From: Acanthosepion esculentum
Lineage: Eukaryota > Mollusca > Cephalopoda > Sepiida > Sepiidae
Assembly (NCBI GenBank): GCA_964036315.1
Contig: OZ038485.1
Coordinates: 98,776,727 to 98,840,726, forward strand
Reading direction: 5' to 3'
DNA length: 64,000 nt
Positions 8,877 through 19,670 of this stretch are shown here, piece after piece. A program made the position numbers and the translations under genes. Every line of letters starts with the position of its first letter. Position 1 is the first letter of the stretch. The notes beneath the pieces were generated by a model. The model was not told where the DNA came from, did not search any database, and saw only the letters and a program-made list of their open reading frames with translations.

Positions 8877-9767
8877 CGAGGGTCATTCAGTAAATAAGTT
8901 GAATCCTTCGGTATAAGGACTTCTAATACAGATAGAAGCTTACTGTTTTTTATTTTTTTTTGTTTTACTTCTTTTTCACATGGATTTAATTTCCTTTGCA
9001 GATTAAAAAAAAAACTTTGAGAGTTTTGGCGATTAACAAACATGGCCTACCAAGAAGCATGCTCCAGGATTGAACAGCGGTCAGTTATCAAGTTTTTGTT
9101 TTGCTGAAGGGTGCAAACCAATTGAAATTCATAGGAGAATGTCAACTGTGTATGGTGCCACATGTTCCATCCAGAAAAATGTCTACAAGTGGGCTAAATT
9201 GTTTAAAGAAGAACGGAGCAGTGTTGAGATTGAAGACAGACCTGGGAGGCCTACAGAAGTGAGGTCTCCTGATGTGATCGAATCAGTCAATGACCTCATT
9301 GAGTCTGACAGAAGGGTGACAGTGGATGACATTGCAAGGACTTTGAGCTTATCTGTTGGGACAAACGCAGGGGTCATCAGTCTGAAGGAGTCATCTTGCA
9401 TCATGACAACGCAAGACCTCACACAGCAGCCCAAACGGTGCAGACCATCAACGAGCTGGGCTGGGAAGTGCTCCCTCATCCCCCTTAGAGCCCAGACCTT
9501 TCCCCTTCAGACTTTCACCTGTTTGGTCCCTTGAAAGCGTTCACGGGAGGCACGAAGGTTAAAAGTGACGATGAAGTCAAAAGTGTTGTGAGCGACTGGC
9601 TGAGACATCAGTCCAAAGATTTTTACGCGGAGGGAATACGGAAGCTTGTGCACAGATGGGAAAAGTGTGTGACAGTGCTGGGAGACTACGTAGAAAAAAA
9701 GTAAGCTTCTATTTGTATTAGAAGTCCTTATACCGAAAAATTCACCTTATTTCTTGAATAACCCTCG
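8877..9767 (+). mobile_element. Internally deleted mariner element with long TIRs
   Basis: The left terminus begins CGAGGGTCATTCAGTAAATA. The right terminus is its imperfect reverse complement, ending TTCTTGAATAACCCTCG, and TA lies on both sides (8875-8876, 9768-9769). The TIRs extend about 65-70 bp (AGGACTTCTAATACAGATAG against CTATTTGTATTAGAAGTCCT). At 891 bp it is about 400 bp shorter than a typical 1.3-kb mariner, and the transposase between the DNA-binding domain and the second catalytic Asp is missing. Confidence 0.93.
9042..9704 (+). pseudogene. Mariner transposase with deleted catalytic core
   Basis: An ATG at 9042 opens MAYQEACSRIEQRSVIKFLF. One extra T in the run 9099-9102 shifts the frame, after which CKPIEIHRRM, VYKWAKLFKEERSSVEIED and RPGRP follow as in the mariner helix-turn-helix domain. 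Near 9360 the sequence jumps to the catalytic C-terminal half: HHDNARPHT carries the second Asp, and SPDLSPSDFHLFG carries the third (DD34D type), with Tyr of 'PPYSPDL' changed to a stop. The frame ends GDYVEKK at 9704. It is dead: frameshift, deletion of the first catalytic Asp region, and a nonsense codon. Confidence 0.9.
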
Positions 9768-9773
9768 TATATA

Positions 9774-10254
9774 CCGACAAACCTCTCATCAACGGACTAA
9801 TAGTGGGTGGTCCGTTAAAGCCGATTATGCGTAGGTGGGAACGGGTTATTTTTGAGTTATAAAACCACTATAGTAATTACCAGTAGTTATGATCATAATT
9901 TAAATACTATAAACATGTGTATATGGCATAAATGAACATATATTTTATGTAGATTTATTAATCAAAATCACAAAAATAGTAGATTTCTCACATCTACTTT
10001 CTCACGCATGCGCTAATGTATCGTACTTTATATACTGTACAACCGTCTTTGTTCACAACTGAAAGCCCGCCACCGCTGCCAAGCGGTCATTTTGAGAACT
10101 AATATGACTGGTTCCGCGAAGCCCGCAAATTTTGAAATACATCGCTGACGGTTTGGAAGTTTTTTTTCCTGCAGAATCTTTTTTATTTTGCCTGCAGATT
10201 TTGTGCGTTGCATCCGAAGTCCGTTGATGGGGGTGTCCGTAGATGAGAGGTTTG

Positions 10255-10258
<4 letters not shown>
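9774..10258. mobile_element. Pogo/Tigger-like MITE, 485 bp
   Basis: The left end CCGACAAACCTCTCATCAAC (then GGA) and the right end ...GTAGATGAGAGGTTTGTCTG are inverted copies of about 22 bp, each flanked by TA (9772-9773, 10259-10260). The right end additionally holds GTCCGTTGATGGGGGTGTCC, which again matches the left end inverted, so the terminus is partly duplicated. There is no transposase frame. TA targeting and terminal sequence suggest a Tc1/mariner or pogo non-autonomous element; the family is an inference. Confidence 0.8.

Positions 10259-10260
<2 letters not shown>

Positions 10261-10305
<45 letters not shown>
10261..10305. repeat. (TA)n microsatellite
   Basis: About 45 bp of TA abutting the right end of the MITE. 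Confidence 0.97.
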
Positions 10306-10307
<2 letters not shown>

Positions 10308-10404
10308 ACTCTGTCACTATATCGTCATAACTGCAGAGTTTTGTTTATCTTCGCAAAACTATGAATAATTTTCCTTACTTCTCACATTTAATTCTGTTTT
10401 CGTG

Positions 10405-10545
10405 CAGTTGTTCTTTCTTTCTCTTTTTCTTTCTTTCTTTCTTTCTTTCTTTTCTTCTTCATCTTCTTCTTCTTTTTCTTCTTCTTTCTTCTGCTCATTA
10501 TTATTATTATTATTATTATTATTTCTTTTATTTGTTATTGTTGTT
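10405..10545. repeat. Pyrimidine-rich (TTTC/TTC)n and (TTA)n tract
   Basis: TTTC and TTCTTC repeats followed by (TTA)8 or so. Any frame here is low complexity. Confidence 0.9.
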
Positions 10546-10559
10546 CGTTTGTCAATAAT

Positions 10560-11029
10560 TTATTTGCCATTAGTGTAATTTCTTATCGCTTGTTTATCTT
10601 AAGTCGCCCCCACGAATGGCGGCCCAGGAAGTACAAGGCGCCGAGCTAGCGTTTTTGATGTCTACACTTTGCCCGCAGATAACACTTGCATCATTTGGCT
10701 GTTCCTGGAAAATTTGAGAATTAGCCTCAAGCGTATTTTCTAAGCTTTTAATTTTTCGGCCTCAAGTCAGGGCTCAAATTATGGCGTCACATCCAAATTT
10801 ACAATTTACACATACATGTACACACACGCGCGAATAAAGAATTAGTGGACTTTTTTTTCGGCATTTTTATTACTTTCAAAAAAATAATATCAAAAGTTTT
10901 TATACAGTAGTAGATACTTGAATTGAAATAGATTCCCCCTTGTTTATTTTTACTTTAAATAGTCTGCATTAGGTTGGCTAGCCTGCGTATTCGAGAAATA
11001 TTAATAAAGAGTATTTTCTTTTATAAAAA
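10560..11029. other. Unassigned sequence
   Basis: Mixed-composition sequence with no feature that I recognise. Confidence 0.4.
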
Positions 11030-11260
11030 TACAAGAGAGGAATTGAGTTAAAAATACATTTACAAAACAGTAATACAAACATATACAAATGTGACATATA
11101 CAAACAGTAATACAAACATATACAAACGAAACAAATACATACAGCAAGAATGATCAGTCCGACAGTCAGAGCTGACTGCTGGAAACTTCCCTCTCAAAAA
11201 GGTAGTACCTGCTCCTATTTATAAATGGGAGAGTCCATGCGTGCGTGGGTAAATTACCAT

Positions 11261-11262
<2 letters not shown>
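11030..11262. repeat. Dispersed repeat S5, copy 1
   Basis: It matches 63,790-63,980. Shared blocks in order are GAGAGGAATTGAGTTAAA, CAGTAATA, AACATATACAA, ACAGCAAGAATG, GTCAGAGCTGACTG, TGGAAACTTCCCT and GCGTGGGTAAATTACCATA. Both copies run into a simple repeat (TA or GATA) on the right, as a retroposon tail or a TA-target element would. A local duplication of 'CAGTAATACAAACATATACAAA' makes this copy longer. Parent family unknown. Confidence 0.8.

Positions 11263-11264
<2 letters not shown>

Positions 11265-11306
<42 letters not shown>
11265..11306. repeat. (TA)n microsatellite
   Basis: About 42 bp of TA directly after repeat S5. Confidence 0.97.
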
Positions 11307-11309
<3 letters not shown>

Positions 11310-11404
11310 CCAAATTCGCTACTCAGCGTTCATTCGATGGCAATAATTAAGCGGAAATCTTTTATTTAATATTTTAATCTTTTAGCTTATTTTAATTTTT
11401 AGTT

Positions 11405-11765
11405 TTTATTCTAACATCTACATAATAAATGCTAATGTCAGTGTGTCACACTTTTTCAATTAAAGTGACACAACTCACATTAGCTCATCTCCTTCTTCTA
11501 TATAATAAATGTAAATGTTTGTGTGTCACGCATTTTCAATTAAAGGGACATAACTCTCAATCCTCAAGCTCATCTTCTATATAATAAGTGAAAATGTCCG
11601 TGTGTCACGCTTTTTCAGTAAGGGACACAACTCTGAATATCTCATATATATATATATATGCGTCAGTGTCAATGCGTCACGATTTTTCAGTTAAAGGGAT
11701 ACAACTCTCACTAGCACATCTACTCCTATATAATATATGCCATTGTCAGTGTCATTGTATCACAA
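11405..11765 (+). repeat. Tandem array of Helitron-like 5' termini, about five units
   Basis: An approximately 80-bp module recurs: TCTATATAATAAATG, then GTCAGTGTGTCACAC, then TTTTTCAATTAAAG(T/G)GACA and CAACTC. Module starts are near 11,416, 11,498, 11,575, 11,645 and 11,730. At 21.55 and 21.71 kb the same module occurs twice in front of the second copy of the element. Only one body follows each set. Confidence 0.8.
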
Positions 11766-12205
11766 TTTTTTCAATATTACCATAGCCCACGATATCATGC
11801 CATTTTGGAATCAGGCAGATTAAAAACATTCCGAGCCGGATTTGGACCCGCAATCCTGAAATTTTGGATTCCAAGTTTTCATTACTGTGATTCTTTTCGG
11901 CTATTTTTTTCGTGATTTTTTGCAAAGAATTCTTTTGTATGATAACAATTTCTTAACTTGGAAATAAATTTGTAGGTAATTGAAATTAATAGCGAAATCC
12001 AGCGAAAGTCACCCATGATAGAAAAATACTTGTTTGTACGGAAAGTAAGGACCTACGTGCATCAAATTGTCTTTGATTTAAGTGGCGACAGAAGAATTAT
12101 CGTTGAACTTTTAATAGGTAAGCCGGCATATTAATGCAATACTTAAATGCAGCGATCAATTTTGAGTTTTTCTGTAGTTTATTGTTGCCGATTGCATCTA
12201 TTCCT
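11765..12205 (+). mobile_element. Helitron-like element 5' region, copy 1
   Basis: Homologous to 21,772-22,200: CATTTTGGAATCAG, AAATTAAAAACATTCCG, CAATCCTGAAATTTT, AAATCCAGCGAAAGTCACCC, AAAGTAAGGACCTACGTGCA and GAATTATCGTTGAAC. In the other copy this leads into a short frame starting MPRKKKSPPTEDQ, resembling the N-terminus of Helitron Rep/helicase proteins. Here the copy stops before that frame. Helitron assignment is an inference; 3' hairpin and CTRR ends were not found. Confidence 0.6.
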
Positions 12206-12439
12206 CCCTACCTATTGTGATGCAGTCCGTCTAGTTAGGCAAGGTAGGCAGTGCCTAGCCTGAACAAAATAGATCAGCAACTACATTTTCCTTCATTCTG
12301 TGCCACCACAATATGCACCTAATCCAACAAAATTATGAAAGTTACTCTGATTATTATACATAAAATGAAAAATAATTTATTTGCTTTTAGATTTACGACA
12401 TAAAGGTCGCAAGCCTGAGTAATTACTGACGGCAGTGGC

Positions 12440-12564
<125 letters not shown>

Positions 12565-12678
12565 CTGGATAAAATAAATGAAACAAAATTGGGTGTTTTT
12601 TTTATGAAAGTATTTATTTCTGTGTTTTTGTATATATTTAATATTTCAGACCACCTCGGTCCTTCCTCGGAAATCAAA

Positions 12679-13090
12679 TGAGATACTGTGTTTGTGTGTT
12701 TGTTTGTTTACAGCGTTTGTCGTGAGGCGTGGATGTCACGTGATGTGGAATGCGACTGTGTTTGAATTTTTGGCGGAAGACTGATGATAGTGTCTCAAAT
12801 GTTGTTTAAAAAGTTTTTTTGACCACATCTAAAGAAATATTTTTAACTGTTGAAAAATTTTTAACTGTTGAAATATTTTTGTAGATTTAAAATATCCACG
12901 TGTTTGTTTAACCCTAGTTTATATGTGTCTAATTTTAGAATCCAGTATTACTCTTTTCTTCTTCGTATGTATGTTGTACTCAAATTACTGTATTTGTGTG
13001 TTTGTTTTGAGACTCGGACGTCGCGTGATATAGAATGCGATTGTGTTTGAATCTTTAACGGGCAACTGAGGATAATATTTTGGTTGTAGT
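12679..13090 (+). repeat. Direct duplication, two copies about 310 bp apart
   Basis: TACTGTGTTTGTGTGTTTGT ... TGTGGAATGCGACTGTGTTT (12,679-12,800) recurs as TACTGTATTTGTGTGTTTGT ... TATAGAATGCGATTGTGTTT (12,987-13,085), with a 9-base gap and roughly 80 percent identity. Between them TTTTTAACTGTTGAAA is also tandemly repeated. Parent unknown. Confidence 0.75.
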
Positions 13091-13108
13091 TGTAGTTTGG
13101 TTGTATAT

Positions 13109-13111
<3 letters not shown>

Positions 13112-13183
<72 letters not shown>

Positions 13184-13207
13184 AGAGAGAGGGAGAGAGA
13201 GAGAGGG
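13112..13207. repeat. (TA)n followed by (GA)n
   Basis: About 68 bp of TA, then AAAAGAGAGAGGGAGAGAGA-type sequence. Confidence 0.96.
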
Positions 13208-13409
13208 CAGTCAATCGGAACGTAGATATTGATTTGACAAAGTATGAAACTTCCAATCACTGTGCAGTGTTGATTTCTGTCCACACTGTTTGTATCTGGA
13301 AACGCTCGATACTAGTAACTGTCATGCAATTACAATTCCAGGGCGTGGTGAAACATTCTCTGTCCAATCCACTTCCAAAAATTTGATGAACTTTCCAAAG
13401 ATTACAATT

Positions 13410-13975
13410 TTAATATCTGTCTATATTTCTGAGATGAGTTATTGTAATTATTTTCACTATTTCCATTGTTCGGACTGTTGTCTTCATCTTCGTTGCCATA
13501 TTCATCCATTGTACGCTCCAATCTTCTCCAGGTGTTTTCAGCGCGTAAAAGCGTTGGCTGAATCTAGTGACTTGACCCAAAGAGTTGTGAATTCAATACC
13601 CGGTTACAGCTGAGGTGAGCAAAAACTTGGAGAGCTGAGTTAAAAGGGAGATATACTGAGATAACCGGAAGAGGCATGGCATGTGGAGCTAGAACAATCT
13701 ACCCCGGTGGACGAAATAACCGGTTCAGTTCGAAATTCCAATCACTAGAAGATGTACGGAGCGTACAACGGCCGAAACGTCGTGAATATGGTAACTAAAA
13801 TGAGAACAACAGTCCGACGTATGTAACTAGTGTAAACAATTACAATACCTCATTTAAGAAATATAGACAAATCCCGAAGAAGGCCGGAGCTCACAGCGGC
13901 AGAAATATCGTGAATATGGCAACGAAAACGAGGACAACAGCCAGAACAATGTAAATAGCGTAAATAATTACTATT
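13410..13975. mobile_element. SINE S4 cluster, with one inverted and two direct body copies
   Basis: A tRNA-like head at about 13,540-13,605 has GCGTAAAAGCGTTGG and a B-box-like GAATTCAATACCC. The body AGAACAATCTACCCC, GCCGAAACGTCGTGAATATG, ACAACAGTCCGA and AATTACAATACCTCAT follows. The body's distal part recurs directly at 13,865-13,970, and an inverted copy lies at 13,415-13,505 (ATTTCTGAGATGAGTTATTG ... CGTTGCCATATTCA). The same head and body occur at 52,860-53,130. The arrangement looks like nested SINE insertions forming a palindrome. Confidence 0.78.
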
Positions 13976-14284
13976 TTAAAAGTCTCTTTTAATTGAGCTA
14001 ACATTTTTATCAGGTTTTTGCAATATCTACGACAAGTATTGGTTTTATATGATAATATAGTGTTATTATTATTTCAGTGAGTTCGATCTTTACTGAGTTT
14101 CTTGCATGAATTACATTTTATTAGATTTAACTAACAAAGCCTCTTTTTTTTACTTCACAGTTAATTCTTTTCTTTTTATTCTGCTAAGTATGGGGGGAGC
14201 AATGGTTACGTAAGAACTGTTTAATTTGTTAGGTAAGCTTGATATATTTGGGAGATATATAAGAATAACTTAGAACAGATTAGA

Positions 14285-14615
14285 GACGATGGATAATGTA
14301 TGAATAGAGGAAAGAAAAAAGAAAACGGGAAGAAATAAAGAAAAAAAAGAAAAAAGGAACGGAATAACTAAAAATGGAAGAATGAAGTAAAAGAAAGTGA
14401 ATGGTTGAAGAAAAAGAAAAAAAATGGAGAAAGAAAAAGACGGAAAAAAAAAGGAAAATATTAAAAAGAGACAAGAGGTAGGATACCTGAAAGTAGGAAA
14501 AAAGGAAAGAAAGAAAAAGGAAGAAAGAAAAAAGGAAATATGGTAAAATGAAAGAAAGAAAAGGAAAAAAAGAGGACGGGAGAAGAACAAAAAGAAAGCA
14601 TAGAAAAGAAAAGGC
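14285..14615. repeat. Polypurine (GA/AAAG)n tract
   Basis: About 330 bp, nearly all A and G on the plus strand. Long minus-strand frames rich in Phe, Ser and Leu are artefacts of composition. Confidence 0.93.
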
Positions 14616-14659
14616 CAAATCACTAGACTTATTCAATCTTTACAGTGATTAGATCCTGA

Positions 14660-15112
14660 GGGAATAAGAAGTCCCACCAGTATTAATTGTTGGCAGCCAC
14701 ACTCCAGACAACATAAGACAGCGAAAATGTAAATATCTAAGAAGAGTTTTAAGAGATGAGGGGGAATATGACAGCGTTGGAATAGCAAAAGATGTCTACC
14801 GAAAGCTAAGGAAAGTTTTAAGAAACCGATAAAAATTTAGTTATAAACAAAGAAAAGTGTAGTGAACTGTTATGGAACTTAGCAGTGAATCCTGGACAAT
14901 CTCCTCACAGACGAAGAAGAGACATGAGGCAGCAGAAAGAAGGTTCTAGAGAAAGATGCTGAGAATACCATGGACTGAACATGTGAGCAATTACGAAGTT
15001 TTAAGGAAAATGGAAACAAAATGGACATTTATACTTAGAATCAGAAAGAGACAGTTGAAAGGCACATAATGAGATTCGAAAATTTGACACACACGTGATA
15101 TATTGAAGGCAA
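14660..15112 (+). pseudogene. LINE L-B fragment
   Basis: Frames contain KMLRIPWTEHVSNYEVLRKM (about 14,955-15,014) and then LRIRKRQLKGT, the same segment that flanks the 26-bp minisatellite at 0.4-1.0 kb. Upstream, TCCTGGACAATCTCCTCACA at about 14,890 encodes the 'SWTISSQ' motif with a single copy, showing the unexpanded state of that site. Further on LTHT and YIEGKR are readable. Several frame breaks. It is followed by the 3' tail of an inverted L-A element. Confidence 0.72.
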
Positions 15113-15640
15113 GAGGGTTTGGTTCGGTTTGTTTTACAACATATCAACATCAACGGATTATTTAATGCCGAGACAATTTTTATTGCTGGTAATATTTTTT
15201 TCCTTTAAAAATGTATTGCTGGTAATATTTTTTTCCTTTAAAAATATATTTCTGGTAATTTTTTTTTCTTCAAAAATCTATTTCTGGTAATATTTCTTTC
15301 TTCAAAAATGTATCGCTGGTAATTTTTAAAAAAAATGTATTGCTGGAAGTAACGTATTGCTGGGAATATTTTTTTTTTACAAATTATTTCTGGTATTAAA
15401 ACCTAATTTACACTTTCATAATGTTTTGACCCCAGTTTATGGGTTAATTATTTGCCCATAGTTGTGACCCTAAGTGGTGCTACCACCCCGGGTCAGGGTG
15501 GACCTGGGAACACCAGCAATGAAGAGGTGGTTCCACGCTCCTCAAAACCGCCTGATCAGAGGCTTTGCTGTTGGCAGGACGCGGATGTAGTTTATCGTCA
15601 TACCCAGGACGAAAGGCAAGAGGGACAGAGGAAAGCATCG
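15113..15640 (-). mobile_element. LINE L-A 3' end (locus B) with short minisatellite
   Basis: In reverse order on the plus strand: tail GGTTTGGTTCGGTTTGTTTT with ATATCAACATCAACGGATTA, five to seven degenerate TTGCTGGTAATATTTTTTTC units (15,175-15,390), the block AACCTAATTTACACTTTCAT, then GGTGCTACCACCCCGGGTCA and the C-terminal codons of the ORF (FVLGMTINYIRVLPTAKPLI, minus). The intervening CACTTTCATA block also occurs in locus D, which fixes the collinearity of the family. Confidence 0.82.
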
Positions 15641-15660
15641 CGTGACCGATATAAAGAACT
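15542..15660 (-). pseudogene. LINE L-A ORF2 C-terminus
   Basis: The minus-strand frame ends CFPLSLLPFVLGMTINYIRV then LPTAKPLIRRF and a stop at 15,542. The INYIR(V/I)L block is the same as at 3.75 kb, 22.35 kb and 42.70 kb. Sequence further upstream on the minus strand (to about 15,800) stays open but has no motif that I trust. Confidence 0.6.
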
Positions 15661-15829
15661 TATGCAATTGACTGGTGGAATAGGGTCTAGGAAAGATAGG
15701 GAAAGAGATAACAGCTAGAAAGTTCCAGAAGTTCTGGCAAGGCATGATCACCATAACATACAGAGACATCGTACATAGAATATGAAGATACATTCTGCGA
15801 TTTTTCTATTGTAAATTCTTTAGGATCTT

Positions 15830-16945
15830 TGTTTAATGTATCTTTTTTCCTTTCTTTCTTTTTTAATTTCCTAGATTCTTTACTTCCTTTCTTCTTCATT
15901 CCTTTTTCTTTCCTTCCTTATGTCTTTCTTTTTACTTCCCCCTTCTTTCTTCCCTTCAACTCTCATTACTTTTTAACTCCCTTCCATTTTCTTTCTTCTT
16001 TCCTATGTTCCTTTTCTTCTTCTTCCGTCATCTTTTTTCTTTTTCTTTCTTTCCTTTTAAATCCATTCGTTTTTTCTTTCTTTCTTTTTCTTTCTTTTTC
16101 TTTCTTTCCTTTTTCCTACCTCCAGGTCTCCTTCCTCCCGTCTCTTTTTAATACTTTTCTTTTTTTTGCCTGTTTTTCTTTCTCCTTTTTCTTCTTCTTT
16201 TTTCAACCATTCACTTCTTTTACTTCATTCTTCCATTTTTAATTATTCCGTTCCTTCATTCTTTTTTCTTTATTTCTTTCCTTTTTCCTTTTTCTTTCCT
16301 CTGTTCATACATTATCCATTGTCCCTAATCTCCTTCTTTCGTTTTTTCTTCCTTCCTTCGTTCCAGTTTCACTTACTTCCTTTATATTTTCCTTCCTTCT
16401 TAACGTCTTTCCATTTTTTCATTTATTTTCTTTACTATTCGCTTCGTATATATTTATTCTCTTTCCTCCTGAATATCAACTTCTTTCTTTCATTTTTCTT
16501 TCCTTCTTTCTTTCTTTCTTTCTTTCTTTTTTTTTCTTCTTTCATTCATCATTTTAATCTGCTGCATTCTTCTGGTTACAGTTCTTTTTTCTCACTTATT
16601 CATTTAATTACGAAAATAATTATTTTCTTCATTTCTCTTTCACGTTTCTTCAATCACATTAATTTCTTAATTCATTTTCTCCCTTCTTTCTTTCTTTCTT
16701 TCTTTGTGTGTTTTGTTTGTTTGTTTGTTTGTTTCTTTCTTTCTTTCTTTCAAATTACTATCTGTTTTCCTTCGTCCCTTCGACGTTTCATTCTTCCTTT
16801 TTCTAATTACCCTCTATTTTCCTTCCTCCCTTTCTTCCATCGTCGTTTCTTTCCTTCTTTTTCTAATTACTACCTATCTTTCTTCCTCCCTTTCTTCATT
16901 TGTCGTTTCTTTCTTCCTTTCTTTACGAACATAATGTTTAATTTC
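15830..16945. repeat. Polypyrimidine (TTTC)n tract, about 1.1 kb
   Basis: The plus strand is overwhelmingly C and T, built from TTTC and TTCC steps. It includes (TTTC) runs at about 16,500-16,530 and 16,685-16,704 and (TTTG) at 16,705-16,735. A 319-codon frame through it is Phe/Ser/Leu-rich and is a compositional artefact. Triplex (H-DNA) formation is possible from the composition but is not shown here. Confidence 0.93.
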
Positions 16946-18479
16946 ATTGGCATTGTTTGGGATTTCAAACTTTCTTCATTTTATCATGTCGAAAGTACGA
17001 ATATTTTTTTTTCTAGAATACCTTTTCTTCCGCTTATTCATTTTTCAATAGATTTCATCATGGCTAGGATTGTGGAACTATTTTCCCAATTTTTCCAGAA
17101 TTACTTCGTTTTAAGTAAACAATGAGAATCCTTACGCTCCCGCGGCGCTGATGGCTGACTGTCATTATTTGAAGCAACAAAGTCATTCGTCATTTCCGTT
17201 TTGGAGAAATTGAAAATAGGTTTTTTTTTTTCTGCAGGTTTTTTTTTTTCTGTTTCCGTTTTATTTTCTCCAAATTTCTGAGTCTCGAACAAAGTTGACA
17301 ATTACAAATCAATAAATAACGAATCAATAAAAATCTTTTTCTTAATAAATAATCGATAAAAACTTAACGAGAAATTGTACACGTCCATATAACACGGAAC
17401 TTCCGGAATAAAATTGCCCAGTATTTGCTTCTAGCTGCATACACATTACCCTGTTGTATATTAGGGCAGATTGATTTTTCACGTTTTTCAGAAAATTGGA
17501 CATTACACTCAATACGAACGCTGGAGTTTGATGGGATAAGTACTGACGCCAAAAATAGATTGATAGTTTTTACCAATTTTTGAGTATTTAGTTTTAAAGA
17601 TCGTCTGAAAACATGTACAAAAATATCTAATTTTCGCAGACTTTTGCAGATTTTTGCTTAGAAACTGTCTTCAAAATTTTACTACTTCAAGAATAAATGC
17701 AAATAAAGTTGATATCTTTTATATTAGATATGTTGAATAGAAAATATATTCTAACCAGAATAACCATTATGAATCATCACGAGAAAAATATGCAATTTTT
17801 TACAGTATTTGATAAGTGAAAACTTCGGTAAAAATTGAAAAAAGATTATAAAAACGCTAATCAAGGAAATTAGTCTTGTAATTTGACATAACTAATTAAG
17901 TATAAATAAATTTTCACTTATCTAATGGACATTTTTTTTTACAGATTCTTAGCTTACCGCCAATTCATCTGATAAGGTGAAAGCATTGAGCTCTGCTCTT
18001 TTTTAATACGACATTTTATATTTCGGTCGACTATTACTTTATTATTTGGATCATGTTGAAGACATATAGTCGTTGGTTATGGAATTTATTATCCCTTTTG
18101 ATATCAAACCAACTAACTGCGCATATTTCAATTATAAATTTGATAAGGCTGGGCTTTTAGCCTTTAACTGATCACCGGAATGAAATTCCAACGCTACGAT
18201 TTTGACCCTAAACTTTAATTTCTAACTAATTTCCTCAAAAAAACTGTAAAGATTTGAAAAAGAATATTTTGTGTTATTATTTGTCACGTCAAAGCCCAAC
18301 ATTCAAATTGAGTGCAATACCATGCTTCCAAAATCCACCTTCCCTATTTTATATATATTCCATTCATAAACAGACCGACAGAGAGAATGTGTGAAAGCAA
18401 CCTAAGAAATGAAACGAGGGCTACATTGCCCACAAGCACCCATACCTTGGGTGTAACAGGAAAATTGTCCAAATCGTGC
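16946..18479. other. Unassigned AT-rich sequence
   Basis: No coding, RNA or repeat feature that I can defend in this 1.5-kb stretch. T-runs occur near 17,220-17,250 and 17,930. Confidence 0.4.
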
Positions 18480-18835
18480 AACACCAAAATTCTCCAATAG
18501 TTAGAACCGTTCTCTTGATTAAAGATATCTGACTGGAATTCTACGAGGTTATTTATGACACTGTTATACTCTACTTTGAGCAATAAGAATGCATTTAGCT
18601 CTATGTTGAAATGATGATTCCTCTTCCTGTTGTGACCTCCTGATCCAGTTTTCCTCTCTATTGATTCCTCTTTTTAAACTTATTCACCGTTATCTTGACG
18701 GTTCTTGAATGGGATTTTAAGATGGAAGCAACAGTATTAATTTTGGTACCATTAATGAAGGCCTGAATGATCTTTTTTCTCTCACCATTGCTCAGTTAGG
18801 AAGACATAGTGCGGCTGACACAAAACGATTTTAAC
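18480..18835 (-). pseudogene. Tc1-like transposase N-terminal region, copy 1
   Basis: The minus strand is collinear with 57,950-58,325: AATAGTTAGA, TTTAGCTCTA(T/A)GTTGAAATGAT, TCCTTGAATGG-type and GAAGGCCTGAATGAT blocks, and CATAGTG(C/G)GGCTGACACAAAAC. In the other copy the frame reads the helix-turn-helix of a Tc1/mariner transposase. Here the frame is broken. Confidence 0.7.
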
Positions 18836-19064
18836 CTGTTCTCTCTCTAGCTGAATAACTCAAAGGGTTTTTCAGTCATTCTTACGATAAATGGTGTCAA
18901 GATGGCTAAACGTATTATCTGAAAACCTGAGGAAAAGTAACTCCATTAGTTTAGTGGTTTCTTAGATATTGGACATTATGTGGGATGGTCAATTATCCGT
19001 TGGCCTTATACGATTTGGACAATGTTGCTGTTACAACCGGTATATATCTATATGCTAATATCAT

Positions 19065-19125
19065 GAACAAATAGGAAATATTTATCAGTCTAAATATTAG
19101 ATTGATAAACGTTTCCTATTTGTTC
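19065..19125. repeat. 23-bp inverted repeat
   Basis: The left arm GAACAAATAGGAAATATTTATCA (19,065-19,087, shown only as its 5' 20 bases GAACAAATAGGAAATATTTA) pairs with 19,103-19,125 with two mismatches and a 15-base loop. Flanks are not otherwise repetitive. Confidence 0.85.
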
Positions 19126-19407
19126 TTTATTTTATCATTCTGTCGGATTCCGATACCTGTTTAATCTATATTTAATCCTAACTCATATATACTCTTTGGT
19201 AAATCGAATCGAGTTCTCTCTGTCAATGTGTGCTTATCTAAAAATAAATACCCTTAAATTCTCCTTCATCCCTGCCCTGCGTCAACGGCTTAGTCGTAGA
19301 ATCCCCGACTGACTCTAATTCAGTTGGGTTTCGATCCTAGCGAGAGGCAAACGGACGTCTAGCCACACTGATGAGCTGTGATACAGCGAAACAGTCTGTC
19401 TGTGGAT

Positions 19408-19410
<3 letters not shown>

Positions 19411-19455
<45 letters not shown>
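19411..19455. repeat. (TA)n microsatellite
   Basis: About 45 bp of TA next to the hairpin element at 19,457. Confidence 0.97.
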
Positions 19456-19456
<1 letters not shown>

Positions 19457-19459
<3 letters not shown>

Positions 19460-19589
19460 GTGAACATTGAAGTCAACACTCAGAGGCGACAGGTTGTTTC
19501 ATACTAGACGCAATCGTCAGGCGGTCTGAAGATTGCGTTTAGCCTGAAACAGCCTGTCGCCTCTAAGTGTTGACATCAATGTTCACTTT
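19457..19589. mobile_element. Hairpin MITE-like element, 59-bp arms
   Basis: The left arm 19,457-19,515 (starts AAAGTGAACATTGAAGTCAA) and the right arm 19,531-19,589 are inverted copies with about five mismatches, separated by 15 bases (GTCAGGCGGTCTGAA). The element follows a (TA)n tract. Its centre CGCAATCGTCAGGC resembles short blocks at 20,855 (CGCAATCATCAG) and 60,475 (GCGATCGTCAGGC), so part of it is dispersed. Transcription would give a long fold-back RNA. Confidence 0.82.
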
Positions 19590-19667
19590 TATATTTACAC
19601 ACGCTCTATCTCTGATACTGATCACTTTATCCCATAAATATAGCACATCTTAAGACTATATTTCTTC

Positions 19668-19670
<3 letters not shown>

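Noticed and set aside
16166..17125. 319-codon frame in the polypyrimidine tract
   Set aside because: Phe/Ser/Leu composition dictated by CT-rich DNA; no membrane-protein pattern beyond composition.
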